The notes: generated from the sequence alone by a model not told the origin. A stretch of 64,000 nucleotides of DNA from Aquanectria penicillioides (GCA_003415625.1 PYIU01000011.1:695001-759000), one strand, 5' to 3'; positions 36,550 through 48,658 are shown, numbered from the stretch's first letter. Numbers and translations are program-made.

Positions 36550-39311
36550 CTAGCTGCTGTCACCAGCCAATGCGGTCTCCATTTGTGGCGTACGCAGCAA
36601 CTCAGGGTCAAAGTACAGTTGCGTATCCTCACTAACAGAATTGCACGACTCCTCCGTTTCCATCATTGGTGTGACACTTCCAACCGGGTCGTATACTGGC
36701 GCCCGACCAGTCGACGTCAGGTCATTGAAGCTGTCTAATAGCCCCATCTGACCTAGGATATTTTGCGGATGGTTAATATTTTGAGGCATCATGCTTTGCG
36801 GAACAAATCGGGCTAGTGGAGCAGATCGTCGACCACAGAGTGACATCGATCCTGATCGCGCTGACGAGGTTGACTTTCGACGACCCAATTCCTTTCGTCG
36901 ATTCCTCTTTGCTCTTTCAATGCTCCTCATAACTGAACGCCACTGGTGTCCTCGGCGGTGTTTGATAGAAGAGTCCCACCGAAGCACTGCGCTCTGTTCT
37001 ACCACTCGCCAGGCCTTGTTGGCTTCTCTCGTCAAAGGTTGGTTGGACAATTCTGATAAGATAATTGCAAATGCATGCCATTCATTGTAATTCTTTGTTA
37101 GCCACGTCCACTGAGTTAGTCTTGGGTCGGTTCGTATGTGGTAGGAATGAGTCATGCAGTCTAAGGCATTCTGGAAGACCCGTTTCCTTTGTTCTTCGGT
37201 GAGCACAATCTCTGACCCTAAGGGGTTCAGAACCATGACACGTAGGTTGGATAATATTGTTCCAATGAATGCACTCATTAACTAACGGCACAATTAGAAC
37301 GTGTTCAACCAGTTACTAGTCCTCAAACCTCGATGTATCGTGTCTCTTACGTAGTGTAGTGATTCGCGGGAACCCTTGCCCCCAGAGAACCTGCTCGTGA
37401 TTCTTTCTCGCTGCATGTCAATCCATGATTCCTTTTCAGCAACTGTCATTGCCGTAAAGCTTTTCCCAGTTTCTGGGTGAGTTCGCCGCGTATCAATCAT
37501 TGTCCGCCATATATCCGAGGCCCAGCATCGAGCTACTGTGAAGGACGTGTCTGTAATGCATGTTGACTCGGGTGGGTATTCCATCATGTTCGGGTATAAG
37601 TCTGAGTCGTTTACGTTAAGGGGAGGTTTTGAATCGAAGCTACTAAGCTCCATACTGCAAGACAGTTTAGTGACTGAGGGTGCATCGGGCATTGTTATGA
37701 CGTACAGGCTAGGTGAACATGAGTAGTCTTCAGATGCTGGCGTATCTAGAATGCAAATACTCCACCATATACGTCGACGCATTTCTGCATCGAACGGACT
37801 GAGGTTAAGTGCGCTGCCATCTCGATGCATCCCAAGAGATTGTGCCAGTCGCGCGGCCAGACCAGTAAGGTTCCACGAGTACGTGGGATCATACGATCGT
37901 AACAATACCAAGTAAACCACAAATGTCTGAAGCGTTAGAATATTGTCAGTCTCCATCAGCTTCGAACGAGCAAGCGCATTATCAACGCCACGGCGGTACC
38001 TCGCCAGCAGCGTAGATGGTTCAGAACCGAATCGCATTTCGCAGTCGTCAGGTGAGAGGCTGTTAATAGCGCCAAAGTAAACCACAAACATCAAGGCTTC
38101 CAGCGGCGGAGTCAGGTTTTGCATGGTCTGCATGGCATCGAGAATGATCGGTTCGATAGAGGGTATGTGGAGGATGGTAACCACTGGATGAACGTTGGTC
38201 TTGAAAAGTTTCCAAGCCCACAGCCTATGCTGCTGTGGAGGATGGAGTGAATTGAGACTTCTTTCTTGAGCGCAGCTACTAAAGATAAGTGCGTAGTGTG
38301 AGGATGAATCTGGTCCGGAGGGAAATGACTGGCCCTCTTCATCGGATTCGTCGTCGGTAACCATAGCCTCGCCTGTGTCATGCTGGGATTGAAAAGAAGA
38401 AGAATCAGCATATTGCTCGTGAATGGCGTTGTTTGGTAGGGTTTGCAGTGTCTTTTGCTGGGCGGAGACTGACCTCGGAATGCAAAGACTCCCAAAATGT
38501 CCCCCGACGTATCTCTCTCGGCCACCATCCCTAACCAACTTGCCGTTGGTCGTACCATAAGGTGACCAAGTCTGTGCTGTGTTTTCGCGGCCGGCATCTT
38601 CGCCAGCGGAGTATATATTCACGCCACCATAGTGATTGCTTGAGATGTCCTCTATATCTTGTGGCGGCGAGTGCTGTCCCAGGGGAGTCGGTACTTGATT
38701 TGTATCCAAAGTAGTGTTGTTCATTCCAGCCTCAGGGACAAACTGGCTCCGGCCGGCAGCAGTACTCACAGAACCCACGGATTGGGGTGGTGTGGGGGCC
38801 AAGGGCTCTTGAGTTGCATGTGGGCTGTTCTTTGGATCTGGGCGCGGAGCATTGGCCGGGGTTGAGGAAGAAGCAGATGGCAAAGACGTCAGCAAGGTGC
38901 CCTGCTCCATGCAATCGGCCAGCGTCTTGAACATGGGTTCCAGGCGGCGAAGCTGCTCCCAGATCTGGTCGTCTGCCAATGCCTGTCGTGCTGTAGATTT
39001 GCCATCGGGGGATAGATGCAGTCGATGCCTGACTTTTTGCAGTGCTGGCACGGCTGCTTCTTGTCGCATCCGACCTTGCGACGACGACATGCTGTACAAA
39101 CTCGACGCTGTACAGGGGCATTTCGAGCCTGCGTTTGTCGTTGAGGCGCAGTCTGCTGCGGCTGCCCAGGTGGCTGCTGCTCTTGTTGTTCATCGTGTTG
39201 CTCGTCTTGCTGCTCCTCCTCAGGAACCGCGTTCCAGGCCGAAATAATAGTGTCTTCCATGTCCTGCTCGGCTGAGGAAACATGGGGCTGGTCATCTTCA
39301 GTAGTTTCCAT
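36550..39311 (-). CDS. Zn2Cys6 transcription factor next to the aromatic cluster, with one apparent 1-base deletion
   Basis: Probable pathway regulator. The ATG at 39311 leads through a Gln/Glu-rich stretch (about residues 30-60) to a complete zinc cluster with Cys 72, 75, 82, 88, 91, 98 (C-x2-C-x6-C-x5-C-x2-C-x6-C) ending CIYPP. At the five-C run (39007-39011, G on the plus strand) the frame must shift by one for DDQIWEQLRRLEPMFKTL and the rest of the protein to follow; no GT-AG pair can do this. A fungal-specific regulatory domain follows (SLGMHRDGSALNLSPFDAEM, RRIWWSICILD). One 69-bp intron (37350-37282) joins the last exon, 37281-36550. With one base added the coding length is exactly divisible by three (897 aa). 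Confidence 0.82.
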
Positions 39312-40352
39312 GGTGCACCAAGAGCTGCCTGCGCGGCCGCGTCACAGAGATACAGGGATGGCAATAATCGCGTTTGCTTCGAGGAGCGTACAGCAGACAA
39401 TCGGGGACAGTGACGCTCGAGGGATGCGTTATTCTAGTCGATGGCACTTCGCACGGGAAGGACTCAAGCAAAAGACATTGGGGAACACGGAAAAGGGCCA
39501 GATAATCTTCCCGTAACATGGGATACCCAATCTTTTGAGGCGGGGGGCCAAGCTACCATGAATGATAAAGGATATCTGATAGAGGACAGGACGGGGGCTA
39601 AGGAGTGGGGACATCGCAGGGACACCATCATCCGTGTCCTTGCTACATTAAACTAGTCTACTCCAGGACCGATTTAGGTGCGTCGTGTGGTGGCAAAGTG
39701 CGGGGGAATCGCCTCGGCTTGTTGATAATGGATGCATGGATTGGTCATGAGAGACTAAATTAGGCTTTGGATGCGCCTTTGCACACGCGAGACTTTGACG
39801 ATGAGGAGCTGGACCTGGTCTAGTGTGATGGACGAAGCCAAGCGCTGGTCGCGAGGAGAAATGACGGCGAACTATGGAATCCAGGTCAGAACAGTACAAT
39901 ACGGCGGTTGCCAGATCATCGTCGATTCTTCCTAATTTAAGGAATCTGTAAGCTCGTATCGTCAGCATCTCCATAGTGCTGCCTTTGCATGGTGCATGCA
40001 ATTCCACTTATGAATCAGACAGACTCTATTGGAAGATGTGATGCTGGGCATGATGGCCCAGGCTTGAGGCTTTACCTGTCGTATTTGATCAACTCTGCTT
40101 AGTTCAAGCCTGCGACTGTCTTTGCTCTGATCAATCCTAGGGAACCATGGGCTCGGCCGATCCCTCCATTGCGGACACCTGGAGGCGGGTCATCGGCTTT
40201 CTCGGCCGCCCTCCACTACAACGCCATACATCGCCTGAACTTCTCAAATTCGATTCTTGTCTGCTATAATTTAAAAGGAAAGGGATTCCTTGTTTTTCTA
40301 TTATCTAAATACCCATTTCGCTTTCATCTACCCATTTGCTCAAGTCATCGTC
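39312..40352. other. Divergent intergenic region between the regulator and the YCII gene
   Basis: About 1 kb holding both promoters. Short frames only; no features recognised. Confidence 0.5.
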
Positions 40353-40822
40353 ATGGCAATCGATACAACGTCCCCAAAGTCAGAATGGCTGGTCTACATC
40401 CCAGATGTTCCAGGTTCTGATAGCAAGCGAGCAGCATCATTTCCGTATGTTGATGCATAATTATTATAAATTATGACGATCTTTGGCATGAGCTGACATG
40501 TTTCCTGCAGCCAGCACATTGAACGAAGGAAATCGGATCCCGATGATTTTTGGGTTCTCGGGGGTGAGTATCATCACATACCAACCACATTCCATGAGCA
40601 TACCCTTAACTAATACTTGTCTTTGCAGGGGCAACTTTAGAGGAGCCATTCTCACCTGGGACACCACCGAAAATCACAGGCAGCGCGATGCTAGTATTTA
40701 CGTCAACGAAAGAGGTTATCCTGGCTCGACTGAAGGATGACCCTTTAGTCACGGAGAATGTCTGGGACCTCGATAAAGTACAAATCCACCCATTTTTCCG
40801 GCCGAGAAGGACCCCAGTGTGA
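40353..40822 (+). CDS. YCII-related small protein, 112 aa, three exons
   Basis: Easily missed because every exon is short: 40353-40444, 40511-40563, 40629-40822, introns 66 and 65 bp, 113 codons exactly in phase. The spliced protein has the pattern of fungal YCII-domain proteins: SEWLVYIPDVPG near the N-terminus, DFWVLGGATLEEP across the second intron, and VWDLDKVQIHPFF near the end. YCII proteins have a dimeric ferredoxin-like fold related to muconolactone isomerases, and bacterial members occur in (chloro)aromatic catabolism. Its place beside the cluster regulator suggests a role in handling a lactone, quinone or halo intermediate; this is inference. Confidence 0.85.
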
Positions 40823-42130
40823 TGGATCAGCTCAGTTTGAAGGACATTCAGGGATCTAATGGATGGAGGGTAGAGCAGATGGTACCTAATTAGCTAAAAC
40901 AATTATATTGTTGGTACAGTTGCTTGTCTACATTCTGCGTAGTCAGCTCTCGCGACATCACCATTCATCCCTTTCGTGTGAGATGGAACATGGAACATAG
41001 CCACGCAGCAGCTCTTCACTTCCAGCGAATGGACGAGATTGGAACAATGGTACGGAGTATCCAAGCAGAGCGCGCCCGTACGGAGTGGGTCCATGTGAAG
41101 CTTGCGGGTTGAATCCTTGTTCGTGGCGTCAGCGTGAAACCCCAAGCGGCCTAGGCTTATCAGTTCGGATTCCTCGGGCTCCGTGGCCAAACACGTTGTC
41201 GGCCGACGACTGTACAAAGAGGGGGGTAGGGATCATGACGTAGTAGATGCTGATTTAGAAATGCATATGATTGATTGAAGAATTTATTGTTTTAAATCAC
41301 AATGATTGGAGAGAGGACTGGTTTCTTGGTAATGACTGGCGTCAAAAAAGGAGATAGACCAGACTCTGGTGTCAGAAAGGGCATCTATTCACATAAATAT
41401 TTCTCACATTGTCTGTTGAGAATAACTATTCATGTATGGATTTTGGAGCTTCGTCGGTTTATATTCTGCTGGGAACAGTAACATCAGTCATGAAAACTCC
41501 TACCCCAGAGTACAATCTCAACACAGAGCTCAAGCCGAAGCATCCATCCATAATTGTGGATTCTCACACGCTGCCGCTGACTGTGTGTGAGTGACTGCAA
41601 TAGATACCTCCAAACTTGTTTATTTATAGTAATGCTATGACGTTTTTGTCATCGGCTAATAACTGCCCTGTGCTTCAAATGTGATTCCAACGCCGATAAA
41701 TGAACTGTTGGCATCAATTTTCATATTGCCCGAAAAAGCCTAAGAACACATATTTCCCCTTATATGTCTCCTATTTGCATTCATTAATCGCTAGAAAGTG
41801 TACGCCTACACTTCAAGAACTTCATTAGAACGAACGAAGAGAATAATTAAACTTCTTGAGAACGAATGCGAAAAGAAATCATGGCTACTACGCAATGTTT
41901 GACCAACTAGTTTGCACTTCCGATCCCGTAGTCCATGTAACATTATACACTCGGAAATGGTATTCATTCTGTATGCGCCGTAAATAAGTGAATATTTGAG
42001 CCCAGTTTCATTTGTTGAAATCAAGGACAGTAAGAAGTTGTTGCTGACAGATTATTGATCAGATAAGCAATTAGAGACACAAGCATATCGTACAGACAGT
42101 CAATGAGCTGTCCAAGCCATGCTATCGACG
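40823..42130. other. Intergenic, nothing recognised
   Basis: AT-rich in its second half (41400-42060). No splice-consistent coding frames, repeats or RNA genes were recognised. Confidence 0.45.
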
Positions 42131-42517
42131 CTAGAGTTCACCAAGGGTATCATTGAGAGGAGAGGGACTTTCGCACGTCTTCGTTATATCCGTGTCGCGA
42201 GTGTATGTGATTTCCCTTTCCCCATTGTTAACGAATATCCCGATTGTGATCTTTGCTGGAAACCCATCTTTGTGGTCTTCTGAGTCCACTTTGACACTTG
42301 GTTCCGCACAACAACATGGTTTCGGTTGCTGCCAATGCGACAAGGCATTATTGACCGCCGTGGCGATCCATGCGCCGCAAACTCCTCCAGCAACCAACCG
42401 AGTGACATGGCTAACAATACCGTATGCGACCGTCCTCCAATACGCATCCACGGCGGCCACTCTATGGGCACTGAATGCGATGACTGAGATCACGGTAGCC
42501 CACTGCATATAGTGCAT
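42131..42517 (-). CDS. Possible small secreted or membrane-anchored protein, 128 aa
   Basis: Single-exon frame with ATG at 42517. The first 22 residues are hydrophobic with an Ala-x-Ala-like end (VISVIAFSAHRVAAVDA), resembling a signal peptide. A second apolar segment (VAGGVCGAWIATAVNNAL) follows, then a Cys-rich spot (PCCCAEP) and a polar tail. The family is not recognised. It could be an effector-like secreted protein, or a chance frame; there is no neighbour to support a role. Confidence 0.4.
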   Translation of the reverse strand: MHYMQWATVISVIAFSAHRVAAVDAYWRTVAYGIVSHVTRLVAGGVCGAWIATAVNNALSHWQQPKPCCCAEPSVKVDSEDHKDGFPAKITIGIFVNNGEREITYTRDTDITKTCESPSPLNDTLGEL

Positions 42518-43095
42518 GTTGTCGAATGTCGGCTTGAGAGCTTTGAATCGAAATGATAAGACACTTGATCAGAAAGTCAAGGTAGTCGGCTTCGGATCAA
42601 TAATGAAGCTGCGAGGTGAGACAAGTGGAGAATGACTCGCCTTGAAAGTTATGAACGTGCGGAATACCTGAGATATATATCTGCACCGAATTCTTTGGAT
42701 TTGCCTTGCCAAGTTGCCATAGTCAATTCGCCTGAATGCACAGCCCTTATTTTACAGAACATGGCAGTATAAATGACGATAGGGTGGGTCATGAACAGGG
42801 TTCTTGGTGGGCGCACTTTCGCGAAACTCCACACAAACCATGTGAATCAAAATCGACTGCAGCCAACAGTGTCGCCAAGCCATCACGGCCTCAATTCAGG
42901 CAGCATCATTGCCTGAGCTGAATTTCATGTCCCCATGCGCCCTTGTACCCTGGTTTCTTGAATGAGGCTCATTCGAAATACGCGTAGCCACCCGCCGTAT
43001 TTTTATCGAAGCATATTGAGTAGGATCGTTGAGAAACTGCAAGATGGTATTTGATCGACGATTATCATTATTATGAGTTTCTATATATTTAATAT

Positions 43096-44446
43096 CTATT
43101 TACGCAAAATATACAAGGGATTCTTGGAAGTCAACTCCTCTTTACTTCCATGTTCTCTATTTTGATAGGAGTGAATGGTTGTTAATATGACATTGTCGCT
43201 AAATGTCAATCTGATATCCTGGTGATCATCAACTTGTTCGATCGTGTCAGAGCTTTTCGTTACGTGCTGACTGAAGGTCGTTGTGACGTGGAGTCCTTGT
43301 TCTTGGACCAGCGTCTCATTTGTCAACCGTCTACCTGAACGTGGTGGAAATCTTGGCTCTGGTTCCAGAAGTGTGGACGGGTTGCTTGATGTATAGCCAA
43401 GCTTGTGGCCAATAAGTCGAAGTAGGGGTTTGAGTGTTGCCAGGCATCCTGCTGTAATAGCTAGTCCCCCCTCGACATTTGACCAAATCACCAACGGAAC
43501 GGTTGTCCCTTGACTCTACTATCAGCAATTGTACCACGAGAAAGGGATTTGGGAACTATGACATACAAAAGAAATCTGGACTTGTGTACTCATGCAGGTA
43601 TGCAAATCGAACTGCTACCGCCGAACTTGCCCTGTCATTCAGTAAGTAAGCATGCTGCGAATTTGGGCAGAAAGGAAAGACGCACACGCAGGTCATCAAC
43701 ATGATAGGAACCAGTGCCAACTTGATCCTAAGGCTCATATTTAAACCCCAAATAAGAGCAAGCGGTAGGAAAGCGCATGTAAAGTCGCATATGACGCTGA
43801 CTGCGCTATACGCATAGGCAAAATTTACGACCACGACCGGGCTAACGCATGTTCCTTGAAGAGTTCTGTCCCAGAACAGCGCCACAGGTGTACACTGGAA
43901 CAATGTGAGAAAGAAAAAAGCCATTCCAATTGTAACGGTGCACGCAATGACACTGTAGAGGATATAGGAGTGCACTGTTTTGATTGTGATTCGCAGAAGG
44001 AAGAGGCAGACGGAAATCTTGGACCACATCATGGTTTGGCCATACCAGACGAACAGGAAGAAGAAATTCTAGGATCAGAATTGAACAGTCAGCCTCGCTT
44101 TGCAGTTTCGCTCAAATGAAAGGCTGGATGTCTCACCCAAAGTCCGTGGCCGAGGTCATCTGAATCGAGATCAGAAACATGACGCCCGATGGCATACTTC
44201 GTAGCTAGGAGGCAGAAAACAGTAAACAAGGTGAAGAGAATCTGTGCCAAGATTAGATTTCATCAATACATAGTTCCAGAGAACCTCGAAACTCACGCAA
44301 GCGAGCACCATGCACGCATCATCTACTCCGAAGCTTTTCACCACGTAGATCCTCACGTAACATCGTAGCAAGGTCGATACAACGGCCAACACCAGAAAAA
44401 CCACGCAGACAACGCGGACCACATCACTTCTATCTGGGATCTCCAT
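43096..44446 (-). CDS. Rhodopsin-domain (PTH11-related) seven-helix receptor-like protein, 371 aa
   Basis: Fungal integral membrane protein of the large rhodopsin-domain family that includes PTH11-class GPCR candidates. Exons (minus): 44446-44297, 44241-44137, 44068-43686, 43631-43567, 43508-43096; 372 codons. The third intron (54 bp) is a multiple of three and open, so it could be retained; removing it restores the usual helix spacing. Seen: DDACMVLACILF (helix 2), GLWNFFFLFVWYGQT, WSKISVCLFLLRIT (helix 3), LFQCTPVALFWDR with the extracellular Cys, ALIWGLNMSLRIKLALVPIM (helix 5), and WSNVEGGLAITAGCLATLKP (helix 7), followed by an about 100-residue cytosolic tail. No CFEM domain at the N-terminus. 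Ligand unknown. Confidence 0.85.
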
Positions 44447-45112
44447 CTTCGGCGGTTGATACCAGTAGGAAACGAAGGTTGCTGGAAATTACGTGACAGA
44501 CGCTCTTAACCCCGGTCCTGCAGGGACCAGGGGTTATATTCCTTCTAAAACGCGGCAAACGACTTCCATCAGCGAAGCCACTCCGCGATTCAGAAACGCC
44601 ACCTCCGTCGTGGGTCCTCACGGATTGGTGATCACCGGGAGATGTGGAGCAAACTTAAAGTGTCTGAAACCGTACTACCGGGGACGGCTTTTCGCTGTGA
44701 ACTCTCCTGGCCACGCGGCTCCCACATGTTAGCTGGAGACCGGTCAACCTGTCGGAAATGGTACTAGTCAGGTCGATCTTCTGGAAGCGGCAAGGAAGCT
44801 CTTGTTGGTGATGTTCCCAACTGCCGGACCTGGGGAGCTGAGAGGCGTTTCAGTATTATCTACTCTTCTCATGCCGTATCTAGGCTTAGCGCGGCCGAAT
44901 AAGGAAATTGACCAGACTCGTGGCACTAAAGCTGTCAGTCGACGATGCCTGTTCATGAAGAAATCTGCACATGGATAAGGCCTCGTCACAGCGATTTCCC
45001 GCGGTGTTTTGCAACCCTTAAGTCTGCATGGTTAGGGCCTAGTACAGGTAGGGCTCTGCCAAGGCGTGTTCATCCCCGCCTTCACAACATCCCAGATCTC
45101 AAATCAATCGTG
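44447..45112. other. Intergenic upstream of the receptor gene
   Basis: The receptor promoter and the 3' flank of an unidentified minus-strand frame. No other feature is seen. Confidence 0.4.
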
Positions 45113-45418
45113 CTATAGCTGCATCAGGAACTGGTTGGTGGAGATGGCTACCAAGATGGAGGTCGAGATCTGATATCCAACGCGCTTATCAATCCACAGT
45201 GGGCGCTTGGGTGCAGGGAAGCCATTTGGTCGATATCTTGCAAAGTAGTGGTACAGTTGCCCTTCAATGAAGCTATCGCGGTCCCTGATTCGCAGTTTGT
45301 CAAATTGACTGACAACATTCTCGATGCGGAATGCTCCGATGGACCCATTGATATGGATTGAGCAAGGTTTGACAGCTTGAGAGTCACTACAGGGGCCAGT
45401 AACCTCGTCAGGAAACAG
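45113..45418 (-). pseudogene. Coding-like 3' exon of an unidentified gene, probably a remnant
   Basis: An open minus-strand stretch of about 100 codons ends at a TAG (45115-45113) and lacks ATG or GTG near its start; it is preceded by CCGTAG, a possible acceptor. Its composition is protein-like: an FPDEVTGPCSDSQAV start, then INGSIGAFRIENVV, a YHYFARYRP block and a hydrophobic end. Further fragments upstream (to about 45790) include an ATG-started piece with an in-frame TAA. I do not recognise the family. It may be the last exon of a decayed gene. Confidence 0.3.
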
Positions 45419-45799
45419 ACTACGGACTACCTACGGGCAAATTGCTTTGCCTGGGTGCTCCTGTGGACATTATCGGAGCGTGGCCCGAGACTCAGCGAGA
45501 CATTGTCCGTTGCACAAACCAGGATGATTTATCCCGGCTTTCGCAGCCTTGCCTCGATTAAGGCTAGTGTACCTCTCCGCGATGTTCAATCACAGATGCG
45601 CTTGCACCGTTTTGGTCGGTTAACCCGTATCTGACTCGTCGATGGTAATTGTGGCCACGGACTTTGGAGCGCACTCGTTCCATTCTTGGGGATGCTTTAG
45701 CTGTTAGATTGTTTGGAGGCCTGCTGTCGACAGCATAACCCCATCGAAGAGTGTCATTTTTTCATTGTTGAGTTGCATCTTTATGATTAGAGCAGTGAT

Positions 45800-46780
45800 G
45801 GAAATTCAGTTGCGAGTTTCGAGATATTGTATCCAGAATTTTTTAACCTTGAATCGTGCCGCTATCTGTCTTTCCACATCTGTTCTCGCGTCAATTGCGG
45901 ATCATCTTGCTCCTCGTGGAACTGAGCGAGGGCGAGTCATGGCTCCCTCCACGTGTCGCACCAACAAAACCACCACATCAATCTCCGGAGATAATGCGCC
46001 TTCGAAGATGGGAATAAGATATTCTGGGTAAATCCGGGTTGAAACGTCATGCTCCGGTAAACCTAGAGGAGCATTCGTCAGCCACGCGGGCCTGGGAAAT
46101 GCGTGTCAATGTTGTGGACCGCCACCAAACCTCGGTTCCTTCGGTCCGAGTCTTCCTTGCGGCCCCCCTCTCAGCGAGTTCTATCCAGCGAGTCATGACG
46201 AGGTTTCGTCGGTCTACAAATTATTACCCGCGAAGGAATCTCGACAGTGTCGGTGGTGATGACATCTGTGGAATTGAAGAATGTGTCTCAGTTGTGAGTT
46301 TCCCTTAACATGAGAATAAGCTGAGATCCCCTGGTTACTGACATTTCCGTAAGTTGCACTTGAGGAAAAATTAAAACAATGTTGAGCATTTGATGATATT
46401 GGGGCTTGCTATTACTTTTTCTATAGTTTTATCTAAGCCACTGGTCATAATCTCGAGTGTTGAGTTTAGAATAAGCAGGTGTGGTCTCAAGTATCGCACC
46501 GCGTTCGTCTGCAGACGGAGCATTGCTATCTCTATCAAGAGACCGTAATGCACAAGGTTCCCGCAAATGCGTGGTACTAGTCGACAGTGTTGCGGCGCCG
46601 CTACTCACCCCTTGTCGATCCACGCCTTTCTTTGGATGCCCGTCGATCATTTCCATCTCTTTTTGGCCGTTATTCTTGCTCCAGTTCGTATCCGACATAA
46701 CAAAGTTGCCCAAGTCAGGATGGGATACAGTGGTCAAGACATGCCCAATGGCGACTTGCCTCAGCCTTTAATACAAGATC
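45800..46780. other. Intergenic, nothing recognised
   Basis: Short frames only on both strands. This may be flank of the neighbouring remnants. Confidence 0.4.
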
Positions 46781-47159
46781 CTTGAGCTGAACTGCCCGAT
46801 CAGAACCAACCACATTGCGCGAATGAAAATGGCAATCGTGGCAAAGAGTGCAATGTATGCTGGTATGCCAAACTCCTAGTGGTACATGACTGGATGAACC
46901 GTCAGGAATGCTTTGATATTGGCAGCATCATTCTGGTCTTGATTTTCGGTTCCAAGAACACCCTTTTTCCCAACCATAGCCGACGCAACCAGATCGTCCA
47001 GGGCAGTTTGATAACGTTTGGAACGATTTCCACATAACTGGATAGTTCTCTCTATTTAACCCAGAGATTCAAGGAACTATGGCCCGTCATATGTAGTCCT
47101 ACCGACGAGAGAGTCCGCAACGAAGGAAACTTTGCGATCGTTCACATGGCGCTCAGAGG

Positions 47160-47850
47160 CATTATAGTGCCCGGAAGGTTCATCATTGGGAGTTCACTAT
47201 CAAAGACACCATCATTTTGATCGGGAGACCCAAGCAAGTGGAAGGGTGGCGCTTGGATGGTGGAGAGTCCTCGGGAACCCTTGTAGGCGGGATCCAATCT
47301 GCCTCAGATGGGCTGGAGCTGGTTGATGCCGTAGAACCATTGCTCAAACCCCACAGTGGGACGTCTTCCTAATTGGCATAACTCTTGTCCTCAATATTTT
47401 CCACCACTACATCGCTGAGACCATTTTAGGTATTGTTATAGAAGAACGTGACTGTGTTGATAGTCGTCTCAACAGCGGAGGCACAACTATAGATTGGCGA
47501 GGACCATTTTCTACCATCCTCAAAGATTGTGTCTGGCCCATCGTCAAGTCGCCGAGGAATGCCTCGAATCATGCTGCACGCAATAAGACCATCACAACTC
47601 CCGCGGTTACTGTAGCCACAACCACGGAAACAAATACGGGGTCTATCGATATGAGCTGGACAAGTGGTCTTCACACACCCACCACATACACAATATCCGG
47701 AGCGGCCACAGTAACACCATATGTCCCGGATACGAGCGGCTTAACTCCCAAAAAGATTAGAGAATGGGGCTTTTGTCACTGCTGCATGTGGAACTCTCGT
47801 AGCGGTAGCCTTCTCTATGCAGTGAACAGTCGGCTATAGCTTAAGAGCAC
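47160..47850 (+). pseudogene. Unresolved coding-like stretch, likely decayed membrane or secreted protein gene
   Basis: Two successive plus-strand frames look translated: about 47180-47370 (TIILIGRP, GGESSGTLVGGIQSASDG) and about 47370-47840 (Thr-rich NKTITTPAVTVATTTETNTG, then ATVTPYVPDTSGLTPKK). A possible intron at the junction (GTGGGA...TTTTAG) would join them. Beyond LTPKK the annotated frame becomes Cys/Trp-rich, while the neighbouring frame reads a clean transmembrane helix (GAFVTAACGTLVAVAF) and stops, suggesting a frameshift. No start or family could be set. Confidence 0.25.
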
Positions 47851-48658
47851 GAGAAAGTACTCATTATGGATCGGCATTATTATCTTGTTAACCTCCATTG
47901 CTACATCAACCCTAATCTCAAGTCTTCGAGTCGGATCTCCGGCGGGCTGAGTAGGTCAAAACAGTTAATCTAAGCACGACGCTTTCGTCAGTACGAAAAA
48001 CAACACACTATGTCTGTTTCTGCCTCTCAACAAATCAAGCTCCCTCAAAGGCCGTCCTCATAAGGTTACAAACGGAAGTCTACCGAGCGCTTAGACTTCA
48101 CAAAAAATTTGATGGCGGTTCAAATTATTCATATAGGCAAAGTAGGTCTTAAGTTTTCACCGATGAAACGTTAGAGACACGTGGGCGCTACTTAACCAAA
48201 TATTAAATGCGGCGTACTTTACGATAATCAAGGCGAAACACACTAATCAAGTCCGATGCCAATCAAGTTCTTCATTTAGAATATGTGTTTTTTCTTTGTC
48301 CTTGCTCTCCTTGCCTGCTCGTGCGCAGCGCCCCTGTCCTTCCGTATGTTTTACAGTCTTAGAGATCGCCTTCGACGCACATAATGAGCCAACGAAAGAA
48401 GATGGTGTCAGAAATCCCCTTTGCCCCGCATCTATACAAACATGTGTGGCCCGTGGCCAAGACTATGAATCATGGAGTTGAGATGTGGCCAATCAGCCAA
48501 GATATGACGCGAGGCTAGATACTTGTGTAACCATCCTTCCCCTCATCAGACTGTCGCTAGATTCAGAATGAAAGGTATGGACGTGGTCCCAAGGAATCCC
48601 CATCATGGTCGTAAAAAAACGCAAAACACTCGGGACATAGTCTTTGTCGAATAACAAC
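47851..48658. other. Intergenic upstream of the pseudokinase gene
   Basis: Promoter region; no features recognised. Confidence 0.45.
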
